A stretch of 5,837 bases of DNA from Bacteroidota bacterium. GTDB lineage: Bacteria; Bacteroidota; Bacteroidia; Chitinophagales; Chitinophagaceae. Location: the NCBI GenBank assembly GCA_028877005.1, contig JAGWPI010000134.1, forward strand, positions 1-5,837, written 5' to 3'. Positions 1-5,747 of the stretch are shown piece after piece. The notes under the pieces were generated by a model. The model worked only from the letters and a program-made list of their open reading frames with translations, had not been told where the DNA came from and did not search any database. Position numbers and translations under genes: made by a program. Within the stretch, counting starts at the first letter, position 1; each line of letters opens with the position of its first letter.

Positions 1-819
1 ATCATAATTATAATTATGCGTCATTACTACTATCGCAGTTCTTTCATCTACTTTTAATTGATTAACAACATCTAACGGCTTACCAATAATAATTGATTTG
101 GCCATTGGAAACCGTAGTTGTGTAGCATGGGTTTTTCTTCCATCAGCCACTATCACATCCCATCCCAACAGACTGGCCATTTGTGCCAATGGTATAGCGT
201 CATTTCCTGCACCTACAATAAGCAACTGAATATTGGGTGGCAATGCCTGTATAAAAAACCGGTGTATTTCATTTTGCCATGTTATATCAACATGCTCAGA
301 AATATTTGTTGCATTGACGCGGTTGATGGATGTGGAAAGTTGGGTTTGAATTGGTGTTGGCAACTCATCCAAAGCATTAGTACCAAAGTGATGAATGCCA
401 TTTAATGTATACCCACAAATTAATAGTGTTGGTTTTCTATCGGCAATGGCATTGCGTAAACTGGATATAGGATTATTATTGTCTGAGGCATTGAGTGGTA
501 AAGGTTCAAACAAAATAGAAACAATACCATTACAACCTAATTGAATGCCCAATTTAGCATCATCTTCATCTGTGGTATCATATATAACAACTTTCTTTTT
601 ATTTTGATGAATTGCTAATAAAGCTTTTTTCAAAGCATCACCTTCCAAACAACCGCCACTAATAGCCCCTGTTAATACACCTGTTTCATTCACCAACATA
701 CGAGCTCCTGGTCTACGGTAAGATGAGCCCTCCACGTGCACTACTGTTGCCAATGCGGTTTGTTGCTTCAAGTAACAAGCAGTATTGTAGGCAACAATAA
801 TATCGTTTATTTCTTTCAT
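1..819 (-). CDS. xdhC: XdhC/CoxF-family molybdenum cofactor maturation protein (3' end outside window)
   Basis: An open frame of 273 codons runs from the ATG at 819 off the left edge. I translated it by hand. The N-terminal XdhC domain shows VEGSSYRRPGARMLV near residues 29-43, GAISGGCLEGD at 51-61 and a YDTTDEDDAKLGIQLGCNG-type block at 80-98. A Rossmann-like C-terminal domain starts with LLIVGAGNDAIPLAQ at about 199-213, followed by GWDVIVADGR. Known XdhC proteins bind molybdenum cofactor in the cytoplasm, assist its sulfuration and insert it into xanthine-dehydrogenase-family enzymes; they are not subunits of the mature enzyme. The start lies 20 bases after the cytochrome gene, so it is the fourth gene of the operon. 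No signal peptide is visible. Family members are typically 300-380 residues, so the C-terminus is missing here. The family assignment is secure; the client is inferred to be the IorB-like protein upstream. Confidence 0.93.
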   Translation of the reverse strand, partial: MKEINDIIVAYNTACYLKQQTALATVVHVEGSSYRRPGARMLVNETGVLTGAISGGCLEGDALKKALLAIHQNKKKVVIYDTTDEDDAKLGIQLGCNGIVSILFEPLPLNASDNNNPISSLRNAIADRKPTLLICGYTLNGIHHFGTNALDELPTPIQTQLSTSINRVNATNISEHVDITWQNEIHRFFIQALPPNIQLLIVGAGNDAIPLAQMASLLGWDVIVADGRKTHATQLRFPMAKSIIIGKPLDVVNQLKVDERTAIVVMTHNYNYD

Positions 820-839
820 GCCACATTATGTTATTCAAC

Positions 840-1247
840 TTAATCACGCAAATGATTTACTTGTTCCGGTGTAACCATTCCCTTTAACTTATTTCCCCAA
901 CTATTTCTGGTATAATTTAAAATATCGGCAATTTGTTCACTGGATAAATAATCTTGTGCCGGCATAATGTTATTATAAGTTACGCCATTAACTATTATTG
1001 TTCCATTTTGCCCTTTTAGTACTACATTAATTAAATCAGCAATAGGGCGTTGCATAAAATTTGATTTAGCCAATGGTGGAAAAACGCCTTCTTGGCCTTT
1101 GCCATCTTCCATATGGCAGTTTTGACAGTATAAAGCATAAGCATCTTTACCTCTGGCAATACTTTCCTTCAATGTTTTATCCTGCTGAAATGAGAATGCT
1201 AAAAAACCAAGCGTTAACAAAGCCGCGCTACTGATAATTTTTTTCAT
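840..1247 (-). CDS. Exported small class I c-type cytochrome
   Basis: This 135-residue protein begins with a Sec-type signal peptide (MKK, then a hydrophobic stretch to about residue 20). There is no lipobox cysteine, so a soluble periplasmic protein is more likely than a lipoprotein. The single haem site is CQNCH at 41-45, followed by a DGKG segment and FPPLAKSNF, both usual in mono-haem class I cytochromes. Met95 in NNIMPA is the likely distal iron ligand, and the helix SSEQIADILNYTRNSWGN closes the fold. It lies 24 bases after the molybdoenzyme gene and 20 before xdhC. Since the operon lacks an FAD subunit, I infer that this cytochrome accepts electrons from the [2Fe-2S] subunit and passes them to the respiratory chain. 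The family call is firm; the partner assignment rests on context. Confidence 0.93.
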   Translation of the reverse strand: MKKIISSAALLTLGFLAFSFQQDKTLKESIARGKDAYALYCQNCHMEDGKGQEGVFPPLAKSNFMQRPIADLINVVLKGQNGTIIVNGVTYNNIMPAQDYLSSEQIADILNYTRNSWGNKLKGMVTPEQVNHLRD

Positions 1248-1271
1248 GATTCAAAAAAGGTAAGTCTTAAG

Positions 1272-3473
1272 TTAAACAATATTATTAATATCGAATGGTA
1301 GTTTTCTAATTCGTTTGCCTGTAGCAGCATAAATAGCATTACACAAAGCCGGCGCAAAAGGCGGTAACCCCGGTTCGCCAACGCCTTTAATTTTAGGGCC
1401 GCCATTGGCTATAATATGCACTTCAACAGGGGGCATTTCATTAATACGTACAATGGGGTTGTTGTTAAAGTTGTTTTGAACTGTTTGGCCATTATTAAAA
1501 GTAATACCATTTTTAATAGCTGCACTCAATGCCATTACGGCGGCACCTTGTACTTGTGCCTCTACTGTATCAGGATTAACAACAGTGCCTAAGTCAATCA
1601 CCGCATAGGCTTTTTCTATTTTAATGCCATTCCCTTTCTTAGATACTTCTACAACATATCCTGCCAAGCCTGCAAAAAACTCCCATTGCGCAATACCTCT
1701 ACCCCATCCTTTGGGTAAAGGCGTATCCCATTTAGATACTTCTTTTAATTTTTGCATCAAAGTTTTAGTATCTGTATCTTTTGTAAGCATAGACATTCTA
1801 AAAGCAAGGGGGTCTTGCTTAGCAGCTACAGCCATTTCATCCAAGAAACATTCATGCGCAAAAGCTAAAGTTGTACTTGTTACAGCACGCCATGCGGCCA
1901 AGGGTACCGGCATATAATGAAATACGAATAAGTTTTTCATATTCGGAATTTCATACTTTTGTTCACTTATGCCTTCAGTCATAGTACCATTAGACTTTGT
2001 TTTATCGTGTGTTTTATTGCCATCTAAAGTTGGGGCAATAACTTTATGCTGAAAGGCAATCGGTTTTCCTGTATTATCCAATGCACCTTTAAAAGCAGAA
2101 AAGGTCATTGGTCTAAATGGCCCCATTTTTGTATCATCTTCTCGCGTCCATAATGATTTTACCGGTTTGCCTATTTTTTTGCTAAGTTCAATGGCTTCTT
2201 CTACATAATCCGGATATAATCTCCTACCAAAACCGCCTCCGCTGAACAATACATGAATGGTGATATTATCTTCCTGTATATTGTATTTTTTTGTGAATTG
2301 ATCCATAATACGGCCAGGTACTTGTGTAGAGGCCCATATTTCAATTTTATTACCATCATACCAATTACAAACACAGTTCATTGGTTCAATAGCTGAATGT
2401 GACACTACCGGTGTTTCATAAAAAGCTTCCAGTTTTATGGGAGCTTCAGCAAAGGCTTTATCAAAATCGCCAATCTGGTGGTCAATAGCGCCCTCTTCTT
2501 TTGCTGCATCTCTTAAACTTTGAGTAAAATTGGTGGTATTAAACGCTTCATTTCCATCATAATCCCAGGTTACCTTCAGTGCTTTTCTACCTTGCAAAGC
2601 TGCCCAATAGTTTTCAGCCAAAACTGCCACGCCTACTGAGTGATGCCCATTGATATCGCGTTCACAGGTTTCTATTCCTATAACACCCTTTATTTTTTTG
2701 GTAGCACTATCGTCATACTTTACCAATTTTCCACCAAACACAGGGCAACGTTCAATAGAGGCGTATACCATGCCGGGTACTTTTACATCAATACCAAATA
2801 CCGCTTTACCGGTAGATTTAAGGGGTACATCAGGACGAGGATAGCGCTTGCCCAATATTTTAAAATCTTTTGGATTCTTTAATGTTGGATTTTTAGGTAC
2901 TTCTAATTTTGCAGCAGCAGCAGCTACATCGCCATAGCCCAATGTTTTACCCGATGGTTGATGAATAATTTTGGCATTATCTGCATAACATTCATTTACC
3001 GGTACCGCCCATTGTTGAGCAGCAGCCATCAATAACATTTCTTTAGCGGCCGCACCAATTTGGCGCATTTGTATATAGCTGGTTCTTACCGAAGCACTAC
3101 CGCCGGCAAATTGCCCATTGCCATATTTTTTTTGTCCACCTGTTTGTTGAATTGTTACGCCATCTAATGGCACTTCTAACTCCTCGGCAATAAGAGAAGG
3201 AACCGACTGAAAAACACCTTGTCCAATTTCCGGACGCGGGTTCATTAATGTAATTTGTCCGGTGGGCTCAATAATAACAAAAGGTGATAAATCATATCCC
3301 GAACCGGTTAATTCATGTAAATCCTGCTGTTTTTTTAAATAAGCATGGGTAATTTTTTCTATTACTGATTCCCCATTCGTTTTAAGTGAGAGGCCAATCA
3401 TTAGGCCTGTACCTGTAAAGCCGGATAATTTCAGGAATTGGCGGCGATGTATGGTTGAAGTAGACTCAGACAT
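1272..3473 (-). CDS. Molybdopterin-binding catalytic subunit of a xanthine dehydrogenase-family (IorB-like) oxidoreductase
   Basis: This 733-residue protein is the catalytic subunit of a molybdenum hydroxylase. It opens with a twin-arginine signal, HRRQFLKLSG at 9-18, followed by a hydrophobic segment to about 30, so it is probably exported folded by Tat. Cofactor-binding motifs follow in the expected order: EIGQGVFQS at 82-90, GSASVR at 125-130, a hammerhead domain at about 218-305, HSAIEPMN at 359-366, GGGFGRR at 412-418, and AWRAVTSTT at 527-535. GVGEPG at 697-702 holds the expected catalytic glutamate, about residue 700. Length, Tat signal and a separate small iron-sulfur subunit match isoquinoline 1-oxidoreductase beta subunits (IorB) rather than cytoplasmic XdhB or CoxL. 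Relatives act on N-heterocycles or aldehydes, and the substrate here is unknown. The gene starts 18 bases after the iron-sulfur subunit, with an A-rich leader before the ATG. It appears intact. Confidence 0.94.
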   Translation of the reverse strand: MSESTSTIHRRQFLKLSGFTGTGLMIGLSLKTNGESVIEKITHAYLKKQQDLHELTGSGYDLSPFVIIEPTGQITLMNPRPEIGQGVFQSVPSLIAEELEVPLDGVTIQQTGGQKKYGNGQFAGGSASVRTSYIQMRQIGAAAKEMLLMAAAQQWAVPVNECYADNAKIIHQPSGKTLGYGDVAAAAAKLEVPKNPTLKNPKDFKILGKRYPRPDVPLKSTGKAVFGIDVKVPGMVYASIERCPVFGGKLVKYDDSATKKIKGVIGIETCERDINGHHSVGVAVLAENYWAALQGRKALKVTWDYDGNEAFNTTNFTQSLRDAAKEEGAIDHQIGDFDKAFAEAPIKLEAFYETPVVSHSAIEPMNCVCNWYDGNKIEIWASTQVPGRIMDQFTKKYNIQEDNITIHVLFSGGGFGRRLYPDYVEEAIELSKKIGKPVKSLWTREDDTKMGPFRPMTFSAFKGALDNTGKPIAFQHKVIAPTLDGNKTHDKTKSNGTMTEGISEQKYEIPNMKNLFVFHYMPVPLAAWRAVTSTTLAFAHECFLDEMAVAAKQDPLAFRMSMLTKDTDTKTLMQKLKEVSKWDTPLPKGWGRGIAQWEFFAGLAGYVVEVSKKGNGIKIEKAYAVIDLGTVVNPDTVEAQVQGAAVMALSAAIKNGITFNNGQTVQNNFNNNPIVRINEMPPVEVHIIANGGPKIKGVGEPGLPPFAPALCNAIYAATGKRIRKLPFDINNIV

Positions 3474-3491
3474 ATATTCGTTTTTAATAGA

Positions 3492-3953
3492 TTAAGCATG
3501 CATGATTTCTGACGCCCGATGAATAGCAGAGCGGATGCGTTGATAGGTTCCACAACGACAAAGATTACCCATCATGGCAGCATCAATATCTGCATCGGTA
3601 GGTTTCGGTTTGTTTTTTAATAAGGCAGTAGCACTCATAATTTGACCCGATTGGCAATAGCCACACTGTGGCACCTGTAGTTCAATCCATGCTTTTTGAA
3701 CTGCCTGCCCAATTGTATTTTCCTCCAATCCTTCTATTGTAGTAATATTTTTGCCTACTGCTGCAGCTACCGGAAAGCTACACGACCTAACGGGACTCCC
3801 ATTTACATGTACCGTACATGCGCCACATTGTGCAATTCCGCAACCAAACTTGGTACCTGTTAAATCTACATAATCCCTTATAGCCCATAACAAAGGCATG
3901 TCGGGAGCAACATCCAATGTATAGGCTTTGCTGTTAATGTTTAAAGTAATCAT
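3492..3953 (-). CDS. [2Fe-2S] subunit of the molybdenum hydroxylase (IorA-like)
   Basis: This 153-residue protein carries two [2Fe-2S] clusters. The plant-ferredoxin-type N-terminal site uses Cys38, Cys43, Cys46 and Cys58 ([15 protein letters not shown]). The C-terminal four-helix site uses Cys97, Cys100, Cys132 and Cys134 (QCGYCQSGQ and [12 protein letters not shown]). Both sets are complete and the length is normal for the family. In such enzymes this subunit carries electrons from the molybdenum centre outward. It has no export signal of its own, so it probably crosses the membrane bound to the Tat-signalled catalytic subunit, as known for related periplasmic enzymes. It is the first gene of the operon. 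A candidate promoter lies about 75 bases upstream, and the sequence just before the ATG is A-rich without a strong Shine-Dalgarno. Family assignment is very secure. Confidence 0.95.
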   Translation of the reverse strand: MITLNINSKAYTLDVAPDMPLLWAIRDYVDLTGTKFGCGIAQCGACTVHVNGSPVRSCSFPVAAAVGKNITTIEGLEENTIGQAVQKAWIELQVPQCGYCQSGQIMSATALLKNKPKPTDADIDAAMMGNLCRCGTYQRIRSAIHRASEIMHA

Positions 3954-4026
3954 GCTTTACTTTTTTTAAATGGAAAGATGAAATAATGGCAATAAAAGCC
4001 CATTAGTACATTACTATGAAAATGTG

Positions 4027-4055
4027 CAAACCTAAAGGCCTTTGTTGAAAACATA
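4027..4055 (-). promoter_or_regulatory. Candidate Bacteroidota-type promoter of the molybdenum hydroxylase operon
   Basis: On the minus strand TAGGTTTG (4034 down to 4027) matches the Bacteroidota -7 consensus TAnnTTTG exactly. TATG (4055 to 4052) stands 17 bases upstream and matches three of four positions of the TTTG -33 element. It would give a leader of roughly 65 bases before the ATG at 3953. In AT-rich DNA such matches also arise by chance, so this is only a candidate. Confidence 0.35.
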
Positions 4056-4532
4056 AATTTACGCAAAACAAATCCTAAACAAAACATTTGTTGGCTTGTT
4101 TAACAGTAATTAAAAAAATGGAAAAACAATAAGAAAATACAAAGATTACCCCAATTTTAGTAGTAGAACGTTTATGCGCTTAAAAATGTTACAGTATTTT
4201 TTAAATTTTTCTTGATGATTTATTAACGAAGTATTAGAGGGCTATCTTACAATCATAAGGTAGTTTTGCCAAATAGTTATTATTAAAAGGCGGAATAATT
4301 AAATATTAAAACAAATTACATATTTATTATTTTGTCAGAAATTATAAAAATTGAATGCGCAAAACACAAAAAATTGAATTTTTAAAAAAATTATCTACAT
4401 AAATTGGATGATTTTTTGTTTTTCTATTATTGATATTTATTTTGGACATCATAAAAAAATTGCTTTAAAACATTGATTATTAAATATTTACAAAAATAAA
4501 TTGAGTTTGGATATCCTATATGGTGGTAAATA

Positions 4533-4560
4533 TTGGTTTGATATTTTAAAAGTAATTTTG
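4533..4560 (+). promoter_or_regulatory. Candidate plus-strand promoter for a short RNA
   Basis: TAATTTTG at 4553-4560 matches the TAnnTTTG -7 consensus, with TTG at 4533-4535 placed 17 bases upstream as a -33 element. Transcription would begin near 4567, just before the terminator hairpin at 4633. Support is weak by itself because the DNA is AT-rich; its interest comes from its distance to the orphan terminator. Confidence 0.22.
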
Positions 4561-4566
4561 CAATTT

Positions 4567-4667
4567 TACCATGCATAGAGAAAACAAGAGAGAACTTATT
4601 GTAAGATTTTTCATATGGCAAGCAATCGTTAGAGGCTGTTCTGTTTCTACAGAATAGCCTTTTTTTT
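4567..4667 (+). ncRNA. Possible small RNA (about 100 nt) ending in a strong terminator
   Basis: This is inferred from a candidate promoter whose start point would be near 4567 and a strong intrinsic terminator ending at 4667, with no plus-strand gene between or upstream. The stretch also contains a 28-codon reading frame at 4571-4657 that starts almost at the predicted 5' end and stops inside the terminator stem (MHRENKRELIV at its start). That frame has no recognisable family and may be accidental. The element matches no RNA family I recognise. The alternative is that the terminator is left over from a lost plus-strand gene. Confidence 0.25.
4633..4667 (+). terminator. Strong plus-strand intrinsic terminator
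   Basis: A 12-base arm at 4633-4644 pairs with 4649-4660 with one G-U wobble, closing a TTCT loop, and is followed by eight T (4660-4667). On the minus strand the stem is followed by CTCTAACGATTGC and no T run, so it acts on plus-strand transcripts only. No plus-strand gene precedes it in this window. Confidence 0.85.
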
Positions 4668-4708
4668 GGAACAAAGCTTTTATTGTAACCTTTTTCAGGA
4701 AGGGTCAA

Positions 4709-5078
4709 CTAAAATTTCAATTTTTTCAGGTGTCGTTGTACTTCTCGTTCAACTTGCTCAAAATCGGGTAGTTCTTTTATTTGCGCACTCATAGAGCTTT
4801 TCCATCTGCCTTTGTATTATGGCAATCTTTCATCTAATTTTTTCGGAAAATCAGTGTAGAGTAAATCCTTGCTTTTGCATTTGGCGTAGTATGCAGATGC
4901 ATAATAATCGGCATTCAGTAATGTAAAATCTAAGTCCTCCGAAAAACGGTCATGTTCAAAAATAAACTTTCTTTAAAACTGTTCCACCTATAAAAACGGT
5001 TGTCTTTGAAATTTGCTCATGTTTAGCAATACCAAACAGAATGCATGAAAGGATGTAACCCTTTTCAATCTGCTGGTC
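4709..5078 (-). pseudogene. Degenerate AbiEii-type nucleotidyltransferase toxin
   Basis: The fragments together resemble an AbiEii toxin, the nucleotidyltransferase half of type IV AbiE systems. The N-terminal part reads IEKGYILSCILFGIAKHEQI, then FIGGTVLKKVYF, the usual GG motif. The frame then ends at the TGA at 4956-4958. Shifting by one base within the five-T run (A at 4958-4962 on the plus strand) restores FEHDRFSEDLDFTLL, the conserved block with the catalytic acidic pair. This frame stops at a TAA (4817-4819) after KKLDERLP and continues in frame as YKGRWKSSMSAQIKELPDF, a typical AbiEii C-terminus, to the TAG at 4709. Only about 30 residues separate the SEDLDF block from the C-terminal segment, where intact proteins have well over a hundred, so an internal deletion is likely. 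The family call is good and the product is surely inactive. Confidence 0.78.
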
Positions 5079-5213
5079 AAGAACGTCAACTGCACTTGCT
5101 TTAGAATCGGGCAGCGCTTTGTAAGCCAAGGAATAGTCAAAGCAATGCCTATTTTGTTTATTAAAATAGGACAAAAGTTCATTTGATTGCGTTGAAATGT
5201 ATTGATGCTTCAT
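5079..5213 (-). pseudogene. Truncated AbiEi-type antitoxin N-terminus fused in frame to AbiEii remnant
   Basis: The likely start is the ATG at 5213, giving MKHQYISTQSNELLSYFNKQ, then CFDYSLAYKALPDSKASAVDVL. This matches the N-terminal winged-helix region of Bacteroidota AbiEi antitoxins, which normally continue with a run of the type LLSDMVKRGLLMRLKDG. Instead the frame passes near residue 45 directly into the AbiEii-like IEKGYILS segment. The rest of the antitoxin, some 150-200 residues, is missing. An upstream ATG at 5321 would extend the frame, but those residues come from the hairpin and tRNA-derived repeat and have no family likeness. In intact systems AbiEi neutralises the toxin and represses the operon by binding inverted repeats; the perfect inverted repeat at 5222-5240 would suit this. 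Confidence 0.65.
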
Positions 5214-5221
5214 AGTAACAA

Positions 5222-5240
5222 TGTCAGGATGAGCCTGACA
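5222..5240. promoter_or_regulatory. Perfect inverted repeat upstream of the AbiEi remnant, possible operator
   Basis: TGTCAGG and CCTGACA form a perfect 7-base inverted repeat around a five-base centre, ending 9 bases before the ATG at 5213. AbiEi antitoxins are known to bind inverted repeats ahead of their own operon, so an autoregulatory site is plausible. There is no T run to suggest a terminator. The function is inferred from position alone. Confidence 0.35.
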
Positions 5241-5306
5241 ATAGAGATATGAAACATCATTTTTTAACAGTTTTTGGGTAGAAATGGCCCTTTGGCTTAT
5301 ACGGCA

Positions 5307-5442
5307 ATTAATCCCGCTCATGCGGGACTCTAACCAACTGAGCCATCATCCCTTCTAATGCTATCGTGTTATCAATAAGTCTTTGCAACAATTTTCGACT
5401 CTTCTGCCGCTTTATCCATCGCTCTGTCTTAATGGCTAATTG
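5307..5442. repeat. 136-base perfect direct repeat, copy 1
   Basis: This copy is identical, base by base as far as I can check by eye, to 5702-5837, an offset of 395. It covers the last 44 codons of the GIY-YIG gene including the tRNA-like tail and hairpin, plus one base after the stop codon. The base to its left (A at 5306 against G at 5701) ends the identity, so the left boundary is real. The right boundary is unknown because the window ends inside copy 2. Confidence 0.95.
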
Positions 5443-5625
5443 CTTGTCTCTCCCACAACTAAACAAAGCCTCCATTCTCCATGGTCGATATTTTGAAGTA
5501 TACGTATTTTTACCCTCCACCGTATTGTGCACTTCTAACCGAGCACTAGGATTACTCGTATATCCTATATAATATTTATCGTGTTGCTCTGAATATAAAA
5601 TGTATACGTAATAATACAATTCCAT
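5308..5625 (-). CDS. GIY-YIG nuclease-family protein with a tRNA-derived C-terminal tail
   Basis: This 105-residue protein is a compact single-domain GIY-YIG protein of the kind common in Bacteroidota. The signature is split between YVYIL (6-10) and YIGYT (19-23). The catalytic arginine follows in ARLEVHN (28-34), then TYTSKYRPW (41-49) and the conserved glutamate (Glu68) in AIKTERWIKRQKSRKLLQRLI. The domain ends near residue 85. From about residue 92 the codons run through tRNA sequence: GATGGCTCAGTTGGTTAGAG is a tRNA 5' half with its D arm, and the final VPHERD comes from a perfect hairpin before the TAA. The tail is therefore probably an accident of insertion rather than a domain. The gene starts 7 bases beyond a terminator hairpin. 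Its role is unknown; DNA repair or mobile nuclease are guesses. Confidence 0.85.
   Translation of the reverse strand: MELYYYVYILYSEQHDKYYIGYTSNPSARLEVHNTVEGKNTYTSKYRPWRMEALFSCGRDKQLAIKTERWIKRQKSRKLLQRLIDNTIALEGMMAQLVRVPHERD
5312..5327. repeat. Perfect hairpin replacing the tRNA anticodon arm, copy 1
   Basis: TCCCGC and GCGGGA form a perfect 6-base stem around a four-base TCAT loop (ATGA on the minus strand). It directly follows the D arm of the tRNA-like segment, where an anticodon stem with a seven-base loop would be expected. The same hairpin recurs at 5707-5722. No T run follows, so it is not a standard terminator. Confidence 0.7.
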
Positions 5626-5632
5626 ATCATAC

Positions 5633-5666
5633 AGAAAGGTTGCCTAATAAAGACAACCTTTCTTTT
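5633..5666. terminator. Intrinsic terminator between the tRNA-Asn half and the GIY-YIG gene
   Basis: The arms AGAAAGGTTG (5633-5642) and CAACCTTTCT (5654-5663) are perfectly complementary over 10 bases around an 11-base loop. On the plus strand the stem ends in a short T run to 5666; on the minus strand the stem itself ends in TTTCT. Its place right after the tRNA 3' end on the minus strand suits termination of a tRNA transcript and would insulate the GIY-YIG gene from it. Confidence 0.75.
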
Positions 5667-5667
5667 G

Positions 5668-5747
5668 CTCCCGAAGCTGGACTTGAACCAGCGACCCTCT
5701 GATTAATCCCGCTCATGCGGGACTCTAACCAACTGAGCCATCATCCC
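5668..5747 (-). tRNA. Chimeric, probably non-functional tRNA: tRNA-Asn 3' half joined to a different 5' half
   Basis: The 3' part on the minus strand (5706 to 5668) is clearly tRNA-Asn: TTAATCAGAGGGTC, then the T arm GCTGG-TTCAAGT-CCAGC with a perfect 5-base stem, then TTCGGGA and G as discriminator; CCA is not encoded. The 5' part (GGGATGA, then the D arm GCTCAGTTGGTTAGAG) belongs to the GIY-YIG repeat. GGGATGA cannot pair with TTCGGGA, and the anticodon stem is replaced by the TCCCGC-ATGA-GCGGGA hairpin, so T33 and the GTT anticodon are lost. An intact tRNA-Asn would need a TCCCGGA-like 5' end and a TCTGA-CTGTTAA-TCAGA arm. The join is at the shared TTAAT. Confidence 0.7.

Larger units (their letters stand above)
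3954..4708. other. AT-rich intergenic region without a convincing gene
   Basis: This 755-base stretch separates the molybdenum hydroxylase operon from the AbiE remnants. It is very AT-rich, especially at 4080-4500, with many A and T runs. A minus-strand open frame at 4427-4708 has low-complexity composition, no recognisable family, and runs straight through a strong plus-strand terminator, so I do not call it a gene. The only supported contents are the operon promoter candidate near 4027-4055 and the terminator at 4633-4667 with a possible short RNA before it. I see no tRNA, insertion sequence or CRISPR repeat here. Confidence 0.6.

Noticed and set aside
118..405. Plus-strand open frame of 95 codons
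   Set aside because: It lies wholly within the clearly coding XdhC gene on the other strand and shows no domain.
1624..2882. Several plus-strand open frames of 64-97 codons
   Set aside because: They are antisense to the molybdopterin-binding subunit, whose motifs are intact across this region.
4080..4560. CRISPR array or phased repeat in the AT-rich stretch
   Set aside because: Only irregular A and T runs are present; no repeated unit with constant spacing could be found by eye.
4427..4708. Minus-strand open frame of 93 codons starting next to the AbiEii remnant
   Set aside because: Composition follows the AT-rich background (many N, K, Y, F), no family is recognisable, it crosses a strong plus-strand terminator stem, and its start directly abuts the stop of a pseudogene.
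4988..5182. Alternative minus-strand frame of 64 codons
   Set aside because: It overlaps the AbiEi/AbiEii remnant in another frame; only the frame starting at 5213 shows family motifs.
5214..5321. N-terminal extension of the AbiEi remnant from an ATG at 5321
   Set aside because: The first residues come from the hairpin repeat and the rest has no AbiEi likeness; family similarity begins at the ATG at 5213.
5366..5572. Plus-strand open frame of 68 codons
   Set aside because: It is the antisense shadow of the GIY-YIG gene.
5668..5747. Functional tRNA on the minus strand
   Set aside because: The T arm is perfect, but the acceptor ends do not pair and the anticodon arm is replaced by a four-base-loop hairpin, so it is listed as chimeric and not as a working tRNA.
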